A stretch of DNA of 64,000 nt from Cloeon dipterum (Eukaryota; Arthropoda; Insecta; Ephemeroptera; Baetidae). The stretch spans positions 34,892,335 through 34,956,334 of the forward strand of contig NC_088788.1 of NCBI RefSeq assembly GCF_949628265.1, written 5' to 3'. Positions 1-11,900 of this stretch are shown here, piece by piece. Every line of letters starts with the position of its first letter. The stretch's first letter is position 1. The notes under the pieces were generated by a model. It was not told the origin of the DNA and did no database searches. It saw only the letters and a program-made list of their open reading frames with translations. A program made the translations under genes and the position numbers.

Positions 1-3000
1 AAGAAAAGCAGGAACATGTAGGCGTTCTGCGATACCACAATCGGAACGGTGAACTTTGGATAGTCGCATTCTCGGAACAGAAGCTGCATCGAGTGAATGA
101 TGATCATCGCGAACTGAATCTGAAAAAAGAAAAAAATGACAATTTGTTAATACGATGAACAAAACAAGAAAGTGTCTTCCGTCCCAGCCGGCGAAATTGA
201 CCAAGAGACTCAAATATAGGCGACGGCGCTGGCCAAACCACAAAAAACAGGTGACCTGAGGAAGGTTGGTGACAGGAAAGGGGGAAAACGTCGCCGAGTA
301 TCGCCAAATGTGCTCGAAATTACTGAAAAAGCATTAAAAACCGGCCTGGGAGAGGATCTCAGGTCTGAAAAAGGTCGTGAGGGCACCGCAGATCAAAGCC
401 CCGTTTGAGACCTATCCGATGAGGGGTCGTGGTCGACGATCGGACAAACGGTTGAATTTTAAGAAAAATAAAATCATTTCCACGTGAAGAGAAAACAAAA
501 AAAATTAATTATAATTTTTCTATGGGCACGAAAAATTTCAAAATCGGTTTCCAGACTGGCGGTGGTCCAGTTCGTGTGATAGAGTAGGTAAAATCCTTTA
601 AATTTGCTCCCTTTGAAAAAAAACCACGAATTTTCGATTTTCCACGAAATCCTTATGGAGAAAGAGCAAAAATCTCGTTTTTCAAAGTTCAAAATCTATC
701 TACTCCTAGGATTTTTTTTTGCTCTTTTTATCCCTGTCCGAGGACCGGAGGACCGGGAAGGGCGCGCACTGCACTAGCACGAATGCTGAAACCCGGGTCC
801 CAATGACACCGCGAACGGATAACATGGGCGCACCGGGCCGCACAGGGACCCAGCCCACTCAGGGGCCACTTTTGATTTGATCGGCTCGTATTTGGTCTTA
901 AAATGATCCCAGATAAATTTCGCGTCAACTGATGAGCATTTTTCGCCTTAAACCGGAGATATGGGTGGTGGAGCTCGGAAGGTATCGAAAAAAAAACGGA
1001 AAATTACACAACTGTATAAAATCAAACCATAGAATTTCTCCCTCCGTGTTTTTCCACATTTTTGCTTTCGATCAACTTGTAAAAATATTAGTGAGAGAAA
1101 AGATAATTGTATTTTGTCAATTTAACGTTTGTTCAAATTTATTGCTGCATCTTTCAACCAGTTTGATGTAAACTTAAAATGGAGATTCAAAAGAATATAC
1201 TTTGGGATAAATAACAAACATTATTTACAAAAAATTGATTGGATTAATTTGTTGCGTTAATAAACAAAACCTTTGAGATCGTTTTTCAGCATTTGTTCCA
1301 AAGAGTAAAGTGACAAATATTAAAATTAGAAAAGCCTTTCTTTTTTTCAAATAGCAAAATTAATTTTACCATTTGCATTTGCGTGATGTATTTCTTCCAC
1401 CAAATATTCTGCTTGTACTGAGGATAGAGCGCTGTAATCAGGTAGTAGGAGTACATGACAACGTGGACGAAGCTGTTGATGAATCCTAGGAAAGTGCCGT
1501 GGCCACCTGAGACAAAAAAACGCATTCCATGTCAAATAACTCCGCTTGCATAGCGAAAGCATTCAGTTTATAATTATCCGAGAGTTGATATATTACCCGG
1601 CAGCCACTTGGTGCCTCCCCAGGAGAGCATGACCATGCCAGTGTGGTGGTAGATGTGCAGGTACGACGCCTGGTTCAGTTTCTTGCGCAGGATGAAGAAA
1701 ACCTGCGAGCCAACATTCGATTTCGCACATGCACACGCTTTTCGATTAATTCAAACATTACCGTGTCCACCAGTTCTATTACTTTCACCAGGAAATAGAC
1801 GTACATGGCTCGGATTATCTATAGAAATGGCGATTGCAAAAATGCGTATCAACATAGTAAACGCCAAGCCATATTATACCCTTCTGCTTTTGGGGTTGTC
1901 CGTCCAGTCGACCGGCTGGCAGGTGTAGCTGTATTCCTTCCAGGCGCCGTCCCAGGCCTGCAGAAATTTCCCATCGTGACTTATGCTGCGAACGGATTCA
2001 AACGTACCTCGTAGAAGAGCCACGCGCTGACCAGAACGTTGAGCAGGTTGTACACGATGATTATGCGGTCCAAATTGAACGCTCTTCTGTTCCTCATGAA
2101 GTTTGGGCCCCACACGTTCACGAACCGCAAATAGCAGAATAAGATGAAAAGGGTTGGGAAGGGGCTGCCCATCAAAGGAAGATTAGAGGTCCGTGGGTCT
2201 GAAACAGAGTTTGCCAGTGCTGCAAAATCCTCAAAATACAAGGCAGAAACAGTCCAGTATTTTTTATTTAAAATTGGATCGATACAGGGCGACAGTTGAA
2301 AATTATTTGAATTGTTGGATGCAATTAGCCGTTGATCGATAAACAATTTTTTATAATAAAAAAGACCTTGCTACAATGTAATTATGCAATTTTTTTCCAA
2401 ATTTCTGCAAAATTTCCAGCACTTGAACACATTTTTTTGGCAGATTTTGATTCCTATCGTCGAGATCTGTGCAAAAGCATTTGAAACCTTTTAGGGAAAC
2501 TCTTTGTTGTGAAATACAATTAGATTTCAAGTAAGGAGACAGTCCTCACCGTTTAAAAAGCATACTAACTTTGCATAGCCAATTTTCTCACAAATTTACA
2601 GTGCAAAGCCCAGGTCAATTTTGGCTTTAAATGCTCCTTAGGGATTGGTTAATGCATTAGCAACAACGATTTTCCAGGCTTTTGCAGTATCAATCTTTTC
2701 TAAAGCGTGATTTAGGCTGAGCAATATTATATGATTCTTTTGAATCGTTGTGAAACCAAAAGTACTATAATTTTAAATGCGCAGTTTTTTCAAAATTTGA
2801 CCTGAATACGAAATCACGTTTAATATAGAAATAGTGTCTTTTTACTCTCAAATAAACTGTAGATTTAGGAGCTGATGAAGATTGTTGCATCAAATTTAGC
2901 CAACAAATGCTGAGAAATCTAGAAAACATTTAAAAGTATTTATCATCATTGTTATATTTACTTTAGACAGCTAACTCCTATTGTTTTTGTTACATTTTAT

Positions 3001-3471
3001 TAATTTATTAATTAATTATTAATTTCTGTGGGCATATTTTTACCAACTTGTCAAGACTGTAAATCATCAACTTATCCTTGTAAAAATGGTTTACAACTCG
3101 CATTTGAGCTTTTTAGAGCTAATTATGCTCTATTATTTAAATGTCAAACGTCATTCTAAAGAGGAGCGGCTAAATTTGACAGTCATTCCCACGCGGATGC
3201 GAAAGTTTCTCACCAGTGGCTCATTTTAAAAAGCCTGGTAATTATGCAGCCGGCTGGGCGCACGTGTGGAGCGCTCTGCATACCCATCACAATTTTACCT
3301 GGGCTTTAATTCTTGCAATCGCGTAATAATGAAACTATCCGATAATGCAGTTTTGAAGACAGATATATATTTTTCGGTGAAAAAAAAAATGAGAAATTAA
3401 TACTCACCGCCCCATTTGTGGAACATGGTGTCATAGCCTTCGCGGATGGAGTCGAGGAATTGCGGTGCCAT
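1..3471 (-). CDS. ELO-A: very-long-chain fatty-acid elongase (3' end beyond window)
   Basis: Coding exons 5' to 3': 3471-3408, 2198-2008, 1957-1880, 1818-1762, 1702-1597, 1506-1370, 119-1 (continues off the edge). About 250 residues are visible. ELO proteins are multi-pass ER enzymes that condense malonyl-CoA with a long acyl-CoA, the first step of each elongation cycle. The start is ATG 3471 (MAPQFLDSIREGYDTMFHKW); its exon ends in a G that completes the Asp of DPRT in exon 2. Family motifs seen: KVIELVDT, the catalytic box [19 protein letters not shown] and ITQMQMIQF. The last visible exon has the family CDYPK segment. A likely 5'UTR acceptor lies at 3497-3498 and a consensus donor (AGG|GTAAG) at 3744-3743, suggesting an upstream non-coding exon. 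Intron 1 holds a family-B repeat; intron 6 holds a family-A repeat and a SINE-like fragment. It resembles the ELOVL1/7-like insect group (moderate confidence). Confidence 0.92.
160..480 (+). repeat. Interspersed repeat family A, copy 1
   Basis: About 320 bp in intron 6 of ELO-A, matching the reverse complement of 5340-5655. Shared blocks include GTGCTCGAAATTAC, GAGAGGATCTCAGGTC and ATGAGGGGTCGTGGTC, followed by an A-rich end. No ORF; probably a SINE or other short non-autonomous element. Edges are approximate. Confidence 0.65.
725..905 (-). repeat. SINE-like fragment sharing the 3' body of the 5S-derived SINE
   Basis: GC-rich island in ELO-A intron 6. Positions 762-808 match 61521-61566 almost base for base (core GCTGAAACCCGGGTCCCAA on the plus strand). 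Read on the minus strand it ends in an A-rich tail near 720. I see no 5S rRNA-like head here, and the upstream sequence differs from the 61.5-kb copy. Confidence 0.6.
2275..2705 (-). repeat. Interspersed repeat family B, copy 1
   Basis: About 430 bp inside ELO-A intron 1, reverse orientation. It carries the family landmarks: the ATCGATACAGGGCGACAGTT edge, CCTTGCTACA, GGCAGATTTTGATTCC, CGAGATCTGT, and an inner CAATTTTGGCTT block. No coding capacity. Confidence 0.7.
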
Positions 3472-3742
3472 CGTCGGGCTGGTCCAAAGGCGGCAACTGC
3501 AGACCGAGCGGTGTGTGCCCTGTCCTGGCGTGACACCAAAAGAATCGCAATCACTCTCAAATGGTCAATCGCGGCTAGGGAGGCACCGGAGGAAGTGCTC
3601 GTGGGATAATTTATTCCGGTATTGTCACAGCCGCACGCGCTCGCCTAATGCAATGAACTCGATTTTGTGCGTTTGCTGGAAGGTCGAATGTCGGAATAAA
3701 ATCTGAGCAAACATGCGGGTCAACTATGTAGATATAAATCTT

Positions 3743-3790
3743 ACCCTGAGAGAAGTGGTTGCTGGTGTCGCGGTTCCGGTCAGGAAAGGC
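3743..3790 (-). promoter_or_regulatory. Candidate 5'UTR exon and donor of ELO-A
   Basis: On the minus strand a near-consensus donor (CTCAGG|GTAAGA, GT at 3744-3743) lies about 250 bp upstream of the ELO-A coding exon, which has a plausible acceptor at 3498-3497. Together they suggest a short non-coding first exon. The transcription start was not located. Confidence 0.35.
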
Positions 3791-4302
3791 TGAGGAGCAA
3801 AATTTATTTGACCATGATTCTAATTTCGGATCCAGATACCGAGAGATCGCCAAAAATCGGTCTGATCTTTCCCAATAAGCGGCTGAAGTGGAACTGCTCG
3901 AATTCGGACGACGCGCGGTTATTGTTAGTTCCCGCGCCCCATTTCCATTAGCGTAACTCGGCATTGAGGCCAGTGACTTGCAATTCAGAACCGAAATTCA
4001 CATACTTTAAGCTGGCCAGTCCAGCCCGGCTTTTCATTCAGCGTCGGAACCCTTGCGGGGTAAGTACAAGCTCAACTCGAAACTTTTTGACCAACCGCAA
4101 CTCTTTCGAAATGTTAGAATAACTCGGCTCGGGTGACATTGTATGTAGATAGAGTTTTTGCAATCTTAGAGTGATACGTTTCACTTGCATCATTGCGTGC
4201 ATTAGCGGAAGAAGGACGAAAAATGTAGTCGAGCAAACAATTCGCGGCACCTGATATTTTTCCTCACGCAACGCGCCCCTGTTTGTACGTTTGAACGCGG
4301 AA

Positions 4303-4310
4303 TATAAAAG
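4303..4310 (+). promoter_or_regulatory. TATA box of ELO-B, with initiator about 30 bp downstream
   Basis: TATAAAAG sits at 4303-4310 and an initiator-like TCATT at 4335-4339, the usual arthropod spacing. It is the best core promoter in the window. Confidence 0.65.
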
Positions 4311-4407
4311 GAAGACCCTGACAGCTCTCGCTGATCATTTTATCGCGGCAATCGGTTCCAATGGCTGAACGTATTTCTCTCGTCTAAAATTTTATTTAAA
4401 AAAATAC

Positions 4408-4568
4408 GTGAGTGATTAGTCGAATTTAGCTGCAGCTTTTCTCGCGTCGTAATAATATTGTGGCGCACACACTCAAAGTGTCAAAGGCCAGTCTCACGAT
4501 GACTGCGTACAATCAAACAGGATATTACAACTTGAATGCGTAATAAGCTGCTCTTTTTTTGCCCGCAG
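4408..4568 (+). other. Intron in the ELO-B 5'UTR
   Basis: GTGAGT donor at 4408 and a pyrimidine-rich TTTTTTGCCCGCAG acceptor ending at 4568. The coding ATG follows at 4589. The implied first exon runs from about 4336 to 4407 and is non-coding. Confidence 0.6.
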
Positions 4569-4588
4569 TTGAAACACACACAACAGGC

Positions 4589-6603
4589 ATGGCTACCCTG
4601 ATCGGAAAAGTAATCGATGGCTACAACACGCTCACCTACACATGGGCAGGTAACCGAGAGTTGATTTCCAGGGTGCGCGCGGATTGACTTTTTTCCTTAT
4701 GCAGATGAGAGGACCAAGGACTGGTTCCTGGTCGGCTCGCCGCTCGTGCCGCTAGCAGTAATCTACTTATACCTCAAGCTCGTCAAAGACTGGGGTCCCA
4801 AGTTTATGGAAAATAGACAACCGTTCGACTTGAAAAACACCCTTCTCGTCTATAACATAGTTCAGGTTATCTATAGCATCTACCTGTTTTATGAGGCAAG
4901 TGGCTGAATAATTATTTCCCACCATTCGCTAAAGTAATTATTATTAATCTCTTCCATTGCAGGCAGCTTTTGTTTGGAGCAATTACAGCTTCGTTTGTCA
5001 ACCGATCGACTTTTCTCGAAGCCCTGCGGCCATGCGAGCGGCCCGGGCCTGCTGGCTCTACTACATGGCCAAATACACGGAGCTCCTGGACACAGTAATT
5101 CTTTGCTGAATTTAAAAAGTTAAAGCTCACCGTCTGTGTCGTAGGTCTTCTTTGTTTTACGAAAAAAGAACAATCAAGTCTCTTTCTTGCATTTATACCA
5201 CCACTCCATGATGATCGTTTGCGGATTCATCGGATCGAAATATCTGGCCGGTAAACATAATTAATTTTTAAAATTTTCGCGCCCATAGAAAAATTAAATT
5301 TAATGTTTTTCGGTTTAATCTCGTAATGTGCAAAGGCAAAATTTTTTTTTATTAAAATTCAGCCGCTTGTCGGATCGTTGACCACGACCCCTCATTGTAC
5401 AGGTCTTTGATTGGACTTTTACGTGGGATGGCCTTTTTTAGGCTACCCCGACCTGAGATCCTCTCCAAGGCCGTTTTTTAATGCTTTTCAAGTAATTTCG
5501 AGCACTTTTGGTGATTTGTTTTTACCCAAATTCCATCTGAGTACTATTTTTTGCGGTTTTGCTAGCGCCAACGCTTACTGGACTCTTTTGATCAAGTTCA
5601 CCGCCTCGACGGACGGTTGTCCGAAGGGCCCAAGGGGCGTAAGCCACTTGTTCTAGAAGATATTACAAAGCGAATTGAAGCATGGCCATAATAAAAATTT
5701 AAATTTATAAATTCATACACCCTCAACTTTGACCGCATTATATTTAAAAAATTATGCAATTCCAGGTGGACATGGCACCTTCTTGGGTCTGATCAACACC
5801 TTCGTGCACATCATCATGTATTCGTATTACCTGCTGACAGCGCTTGGCCCGAACGTGCAGAAGTACTTGTGGTGGAAAAAGCACATCACCCGCATGCAGA
5901 TGGTGAGCTCAAAATTTTCGCACGCCTCCAAGGAGCAGATCCGCGACTGCTTCGTCTGCTCCGCCACCGCCGCCGCTGACTGAATTCAATCTGTCTGTAC
6001 ACTCTGCCCCTTTTCTTTAAAACGTATAAAACGACTTGTACATAACTAGACTGGGTGGTTATTATTATTATCAGCCTGACTAATGACAGCAAAACTGCAT
6101 TCTCTGCGGAGGACAGGTTGCTAGCCTTGGAAATTCGCTTCATTTGCACACCAGCCATTATTCCGTCTAGCTGTTCGATTATTATTTACACATCCTACGC
6201 GTTGTCGTGATTTCTCCGGGGAAATATTTCTCACTGAGCAATTCTGGAAACTATCAAACACTCTCTTTCATGCAGAAATTGCTTTAAAGCACCTCACCAA
6301 GAATAAAAATAAAATATTAAATATAAAAATTCCCTCATTAAGCGCCTCATCTAATTTGTCATTCATTTTCAGTTCCAATTTTGTCTGGTATTCCTGCATT
6401 CGCTGCTGATCCTGCGCAAAGACTGCGATTACCCGAAATTCGTGGTCGGTCTGCTCACTCCGAATGCCATGTTCTTCTACTTCCTCTTCAACGACTTCTA
6501 TCAGTCTGCGTACAACAAACGGAAAGCTAATGCTGCCAAACTCGCCGCCGAAAACGGAAATGCTCAGCCGACGCAGGCGACGGACGAGAACAAGACGGAA
6601 TGA
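4589..6603 (+). CDS. ELO-B: very-long-chain fatty-acid elongase, 285 aa
   Basis: Coding exons: 4589-4649, 4705-4895, 4963-5094, 5145-5250, 5766-5902, 6373-6603; total 858 nt. Starts [20 protein letters not shown]. Motifs: [31 protein letters not shown], catalytic [34 protein letters not shown] and CDYPKFVV. The C-terminus is Ala/Asn/Lys-rich and ends NKTE, without a dilysine signal. Two oddities: the intron that separates exons 3 and 4 in all the other family members is absent, giving one 132-nt exon; and intron 2 starts with GC (GAG|GCAAGT at 4896). It is the only elongase here on the plus strand, divergent from ELO-A with 1.1 kb between start codons. No AATAAA was seen close to the stop. 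Confidence 0.94.
5340..5655 (-). repeat. Interspersed repeat family A, copy 2
   Basis: Lies in the long intron (5251-5765) of ELO-B. It is the inverted counterpart of 160-480. A short internal stretch differs between the copies. Confidence 0.65.
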
Positions 6604-7260
6604 GCCCAGTGGCCGAGTGGAATAGGATTAGGTGTGGAATTTTTCGTGTTCTTTAGGATATGCAGAAAGCAGCCGTGAATCTCATGTGCCATAAATCGGA
6701 ATATAGATTTGTAAACAAAAATCGGTGGTTTGATTTACCTACTAGAGTATTCCCTCGTTATCCAGTTTAGTGATGTAAAGAAATGAATAGGCATTCTACG
6801 TGGTAAAATTTTATTTTTCTTAAAATACATACGTAGAAGATAAATACAAAATTAACCATAATACGTTTGAAATTTAACTTCTTATCTGAGGTATATTCTT
6901 AAAATCACAATTGAAACTAGGTTATCTTCAAATCGTTTATCGGGAATTCAAATAAACAGAATTCTCTGTGTAGACTCGGGTATTTCAACCAATCGACAGT
7001 TGTGAGCCATTAAACCAAGTCTACTTAATTGCAAAAATAGGAAAAATTTCGCCAAAATAATCATAATTGAAATTTGCTTTAGAAGCGACTGAAATTCCCA
7101 AGTCTACTGATGAGCACGTGAATATTAACCTCTATATCAACATAATTAATTAATTAATAAAAAGCGATCAACGCTTGCGTCATTAACTGCTGCTTTTTAA
7201 AGACAGTTAAGGGTATGTAAGGCAGTTTCCCGACCGACTCTACTTGCTGACTGATCACAT
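6604..7260. other. Convergent intergenic gap between ELO-B and ELO-C
   Basis: About 650 bp between two stop codons, AT-rich. It must hold both 3'UTRs, but I found no canonical AATAAA on either strand near the stops. No gene seen. Confidence 0.6.
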
Positions 7261-9376
7261 TCACGCAGTCTTCTTCTTCTTTTCGCCGTAGTTTTTCTTG
7301 AAGAAATCGGCGAACATGTAGAAGAAGATGATAGCATTGGCGCACAGGGCCACAATGATGGACTTGGGGTAATTGCACTCGTACACCAGCAGTTGCGCGC
7401 AGTGCACGAACACGATGCAGAATTGTACCTGAAAATTAAGATAGAAATTTATCCTTTGTGTGAGACTCTGCTTCCTGTGGCAACACGCAACGATTGTCAA
7501 GCTACAAGATTTTCCTGATCTTTTTACACTTAAAATTTGCCAGAGTGTGACAGTTTCACTTTGTAATTTGAAGAAACGTGTGTCTGACACTATCTCTCAC
7601 CAGTTGCATGGTGGTGATGTACTTCTTCCACCACAGGTACTTCTGCACTTCAGGGCCGAAGGCAGCCAACAGGTAATACGAGTACATGACGATGTGCACC
7701 ACCGAGTTGATCACGCCCAGCAGAGTGCCGTGGCCACCTGATTCAAAACATCGCATCAAGTTATTAAAATTAGAGCTTCATCATTTTATGAGTAAACATT
7801 TAATTCTTAAAAACCAATTTAAACCCATGAGCTTTTGCATTCAGTTGTCAACCCAGGAGGAATTTGAAAAAATTAAATGAGAAAAATTTTAATTACAAAA
7901 GGTAATTTAGTGAGAAATTAAATTAAAAGTAAAGGTCTCCTTGTTAAAAAACAACTATTGCAACTTTTAATTTAATTTACCAATTTAAATTTTAAACGCA
8001 AACAATAAATTCCTTTATTTTTGTAATTACCTGGTAGGTAGCGGGTACCAACCCAAGCGCAGAATGGCATGATGGTGTGGTGGTAGAGATGCAAGAAAGA
8101 AACTTGCCTGTCCTTCTTTCTCAATACGAAGAAAATCTAAGAAAAAAACAATCGAATATATTCCTTCCTTCCAACTTTAAACATTGTTTTGATATGTATA
8201 ATAGCATGCATTAAAGAGGATTGAAACTACAAAATGCTTGTTGCCAATGCATGAACCCTTAGAATTCAGTTGAAGCCAAAATTGACCTAAGTAGCACTGT
8301 AAATTTTTTAGAAAGGTGCTTTTTAAATGGTGAGCACTGTCTCCTTATTTGAAACGTCATTTTTTTGGCAACACGAGTTTCCCTAAAAGGTTTCATACGC
8401 TGTTGGAAAGATCTCGACGAGAGGAATCGAAATCTGCCAAAAAACGTGGTCAAGTGCTGGAAATTTTGGAGGAAATCAGAAATATTTGAATTTTTACTGT
8501 AGCAAGGTCCATTTTTGATTAGAGCAAATACATATTGTATCGATCAACTGCTTATTGCATCTAACAATTCAAATAATTTTCTCTGTTTGTCCTGCATCAA
8601 TCCACTTTAAAGTCAACAGAAAATAAAAAGATTGCTTGTTTCATTCTCATTTTCCGCTAAGTGAGATGAAGTGCAAATGAAGACCGGCAATTACTTCTCC
8701 ATTCTTTAATCTAAACTGCTTAACGAGAGTGAACGACCATATAATCGCCAAGGGTATAATTATCCTTTATTCAATGGGAAAGTGCATCGTATAGGACAAC
8801 ACAACTTACAGTGTCAAGCAGCTCGATGATCTTGCAGAAAAAGTAGCACCAGCACGCGCGCGCCATCTAAACAAACACACGATTTATTAAGGTTAATTGA
8901 GTTTGCGGGCAGGGCGGGTCTTACCCTGAGGGCGACGGGGTCGTGCGAGTAGTCCACGGGTTGGCACTTGAAGCTGTAGTGGTGCAACCAGCCACCCTGG
9001 AGGCCCTGCAGACATTTTCCAGGTGTTAATTCTTGCTCAGTTTTTAAATTAAATATAATTACGAACCTCCCAAGCGATATAGGCACTGAAGACAACCTGG
9101 AAGGCGTTATACGCAATCAGGACGCCCTTCAACTGGAAGGGCTTTTTGTTTTTCATCATGCGCGGGCCGGCTATGTTGCAGAAGTAAAGATAAGAAGCAA
9201 GAATTGTGAAGAGCACTCCAGGGCTGTCGACCAAAAACCATTCTCTCGTTCTGGGATCTGAAGAATATACATATTTAGTTATCAGTTTATTCCCAACAGA
9301 ATATTCCAGCTGACAAACCTGCTTTTTCATCCAAGAACGACTGGAAGTTTTCCACCAACTGCGCGTAGTTACTCAT
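7261..9376 (-). CDS. ELO-C: very-long-chain fatty-acid elongase, 265 aa, with KKxx ER-retrieval end
   Basis: Coding exons: 9376-9319, 9257-9067, 9005-8925, 8866-8810, 8136-8031, 7737-7601, 7428-7261; 798 nt. Starts MSNYAQLVENFQSFLDEKA. Motifs: DPRTREWFLVDSPG, GGWLHHYSFKCQPVDYS, MARACWCYFFCKIIELLDT, LHLYHHTIM, GGHGTLLG, NSVVHIVMYSYY and TTMQLVQF. It ends EKKKKTA, a textbook dilysine (KKxx) ER-retrieval signal. It is the shortest complete member of the cluster. An acceptor at 9425-9424 implies a non-coding upstream exon; a GTGAGT donor on this strand at 10787 is a candidate partner. Intron 4 is long because it contains a family-B repeat. Confidence 0.94.
8212..8615 (+). repeat. Interspersed repeat family B, copy 2
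   Basis: About 400 bp in ELO-C intron 4. Landmarks in order: AGGATTGAAACTAC, TGCTTGTTGCCAATGCATG, GACTGTCTCC, GAGTTTCCCTAAAAGGTTT, GATCTCGACGAGAGGAATCG, CTGTAGCAAGGTCC, ATCGATCAACTGCTTATTGC. Confidence 0.75.
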
Positions 9377-9622
9377 CTTAATAGAGCTACACTATTTCCA
9401 GCAGGCGCGGATGAAACTCGTTTCTGCAACAGAAAAATTCCCTATGCATTAACAATCGTTTTTACGCGTCAGTTAATTTTTTATCCTATTTGACTCATCT
9501 TGACCCTAAAAGAACATTTACGAGCACGTTCGTAACGCCCGCAGTCACCGTCTTAAGGAGGAGATATAAATCAAAATGTAATACGTGTTTGACCGGCCTT
9601 GGCAGTGAACATTTTTACCGAC

Positions 9623-9640
9623 CGAACGAACGAACGAACG
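9623..9640. repeat. (CGAA)n microsatellite
   Basis: Four and a half tandem CGAA units. Confidence 0.9.
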
Positions 9641-11099
9641 TGTTCATATTTTTTTTACTATGTTCATTGATGAAAACGCTTGGACGCTGGCGGCCGTTAA
9701 CCGTTCAGCTGCTAAATCGCAGCTATCGCGTGGCATTAAATTAGTGAGCGCTACTTTCACATTTTGATATGAGTGTATTTAAGACTACGTAGCAAAAACG
9801 AACTTATGAATTTTTATTTTAAATTAAAATGTTTGTTATGAGGCAGGTGTGGCGTACGCAGGTAATTTGGCACCAAAAGTATGCATAATGTGTCACGTAT
9901 GATATGACAGCGTTTACTCGATCCCTCGCGCATAATAATAAATAAAGGATAGGCATAGACCTGAAATAAGAAGCTGAGCAGCATTAATTTGAAGGTTTTT
10001 TGATCGCATCCAAAATATTCGAACATAAAATGTGACGCAATCGTAAAAAAAACACAGCCGCAATATACTCTCATCAGTAGAGAATTCAAAATATCACTTT
10101 TCCCCGCTGATTAGAATTTAACCGCACCCAGCTTCCCATCACCTTTTCAACTCGCTGCGACGCAAACAATGCTTGCAGCTATAGGAAAACAGGTTTTTCT
10201 CATTTTTGACGTGCTTTCCACAATCAAGTCGCCAAGAACGAACGGAAAAATGCAAACGGCATCCGTTTTGCGGCAGTGGAAAATTCCTCACCTCTAACAA
10301 TAAATTTTTCTCAATCTGAAAATTGGAGACTATCAAAATTCACTTTCCTTGCAAGGATCGAATGAGCAACGAAATAAATCGTGCGTCACTGCGCGGGCAT
10401 TGGTAATAGCAATAACTTTTAATTGCAAATGCCGTCATAGCCAAGTGGCCGGCGGTCCTATTATGGAAATCGTCACTAATTGCATTCCGAGCTGGCCAAC
10501 GACTGGCTGCTGCGCACAATCCGCGAGTTTTAAGTGACTAATTTAAAATCACGAGTTAGGCAAGCTCGAGGATAATAGTAATAATATATATACGCATAAT
10601 GCCGTCGATGCTGAAAGGATCGAGTCCCAAACTCGTCGGCTCTGTGTCAAGAGCAAGAACGTTAATTCGATCATTATCATTACATCTGTTTGCAAAAAGT
10701 GCGCAAGCTCTTTCTCGGAATTTCACTTTCCTTTGCTTGGTGCAAAACTGTTGATCTGAAATAATGGATGGCGTGTGCACGACTCACCGCTGCTGCGCGC
10801 AAAAGTGAAGAAATAGGTGAAAATAAGTAGTTCTTCAATTATTAGCGTTTTGTTTTCCGCCTCGAGGAGAAAATAGATACACCGTATAAGCTGCATAATT
10901 TTGGCACGGTTCCTTTGCAATTATGATGTGGTTCATTTTGCTAATAAGTAGTAACTCTCCTGTTTTCACTATTACTGAAAGTCAAGGCTCCAAATAGAGT
11001 GTAATTTATTGCGTTGCAAAACAGCGTAATTTGGGCAAAAGCAATCATTCCACTCCATTGGCCCGACTCGCATTTAAATGAGGCGCACGTTTGATTGGA

Positions 11100-11120
11100 A
11101 TGACTGACTGACTGACTGAG
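11100..11120. repeat. (GACT)n microsatellite
   Basis: Five tandem GACT units. Confidence 0.9.
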
Positions 11121-11589
11121 AACCGGAGTGTGCACATGCGAGCGCAATAAAATCTGCACGCATTTCAGAAAAGGCCGCCGGCTGGCCCGCTTGCACAACT
11201 TTGTGCACAATATTGTGCCGCGTAACACAGGTAGCGAGAACAATTTTGCTCGGCAAGCACGAATCACAAACAGAACGAACCCGCCATTGCTTGCGCAACG
11301 AGCAAAAAATTGTTTGACTATTCCAATTTTTACTGGAGCAAATATTTATGTCTGCTGTGAGTTTTGCCATTGACTTGGCAGAATTTAAAAGAGTTTAGTA
11401 ACTGCGTGCAGCTATTTAAACATCGCCCAGATCGTTTAGCCTGTCAACAGTTTTGTCACTCTCTTGTTTGCACGAGGCGTAGATAAAATCTGCGCGCTGG
11501 TTGTGAAAATCAAACTGCGAGCACAATAAATTAATTTATCTTGTTTCCTGTCCGAATTAGGGTTTAACGGGCAAAAAATAAGAACAATT

Positions 11590-11900
11590 TAACTCATTGT
11601 TGGCTGGCAAGTGGTTCATTCAGTTAATTTGTTTGTGAATTTAGCAACAGTTTATATCCAAAATCAGGACTGATGAGGAACGGTTTAATTTTAGATTTTG
11701 CCAAATTTCGTTTTTTTCTCTTGATTTTGATCTCTCTCGTCGTGATGTATCCAATGGTGTGCGAATTTTGAGGAAAAATTCCATAAATGATGAAATAAAT
11801 CGTGGTTTTACAGTAGGCAGACAGTGCTTGATTATCATGTAAAATTTGCTGGGAAACTTTTAGCTTTCCTTATTAAGGTAATAAAAAGGCAATAAAAATA
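11590..11900 (+). repeat. Interspersed repeat family C, copy 1
   Basis: Landmarks: TTTAGCAACAGTTTAT, TTTTGAGGAAAAATTCC, GAAATAAATCGTGGTTTTA, GACAGTGCTTGAT. No ORF of note. Confidence 0.65.

Noticed and set aside
9814-10089. 91-residue minus-strand ORF rich in Phe/Leu/Tyr with AATAAA at its stop
   Set aside because: It superficially resembles a membrane protein end, but matches no ELO exon and has no upstream exons. Not enough support.
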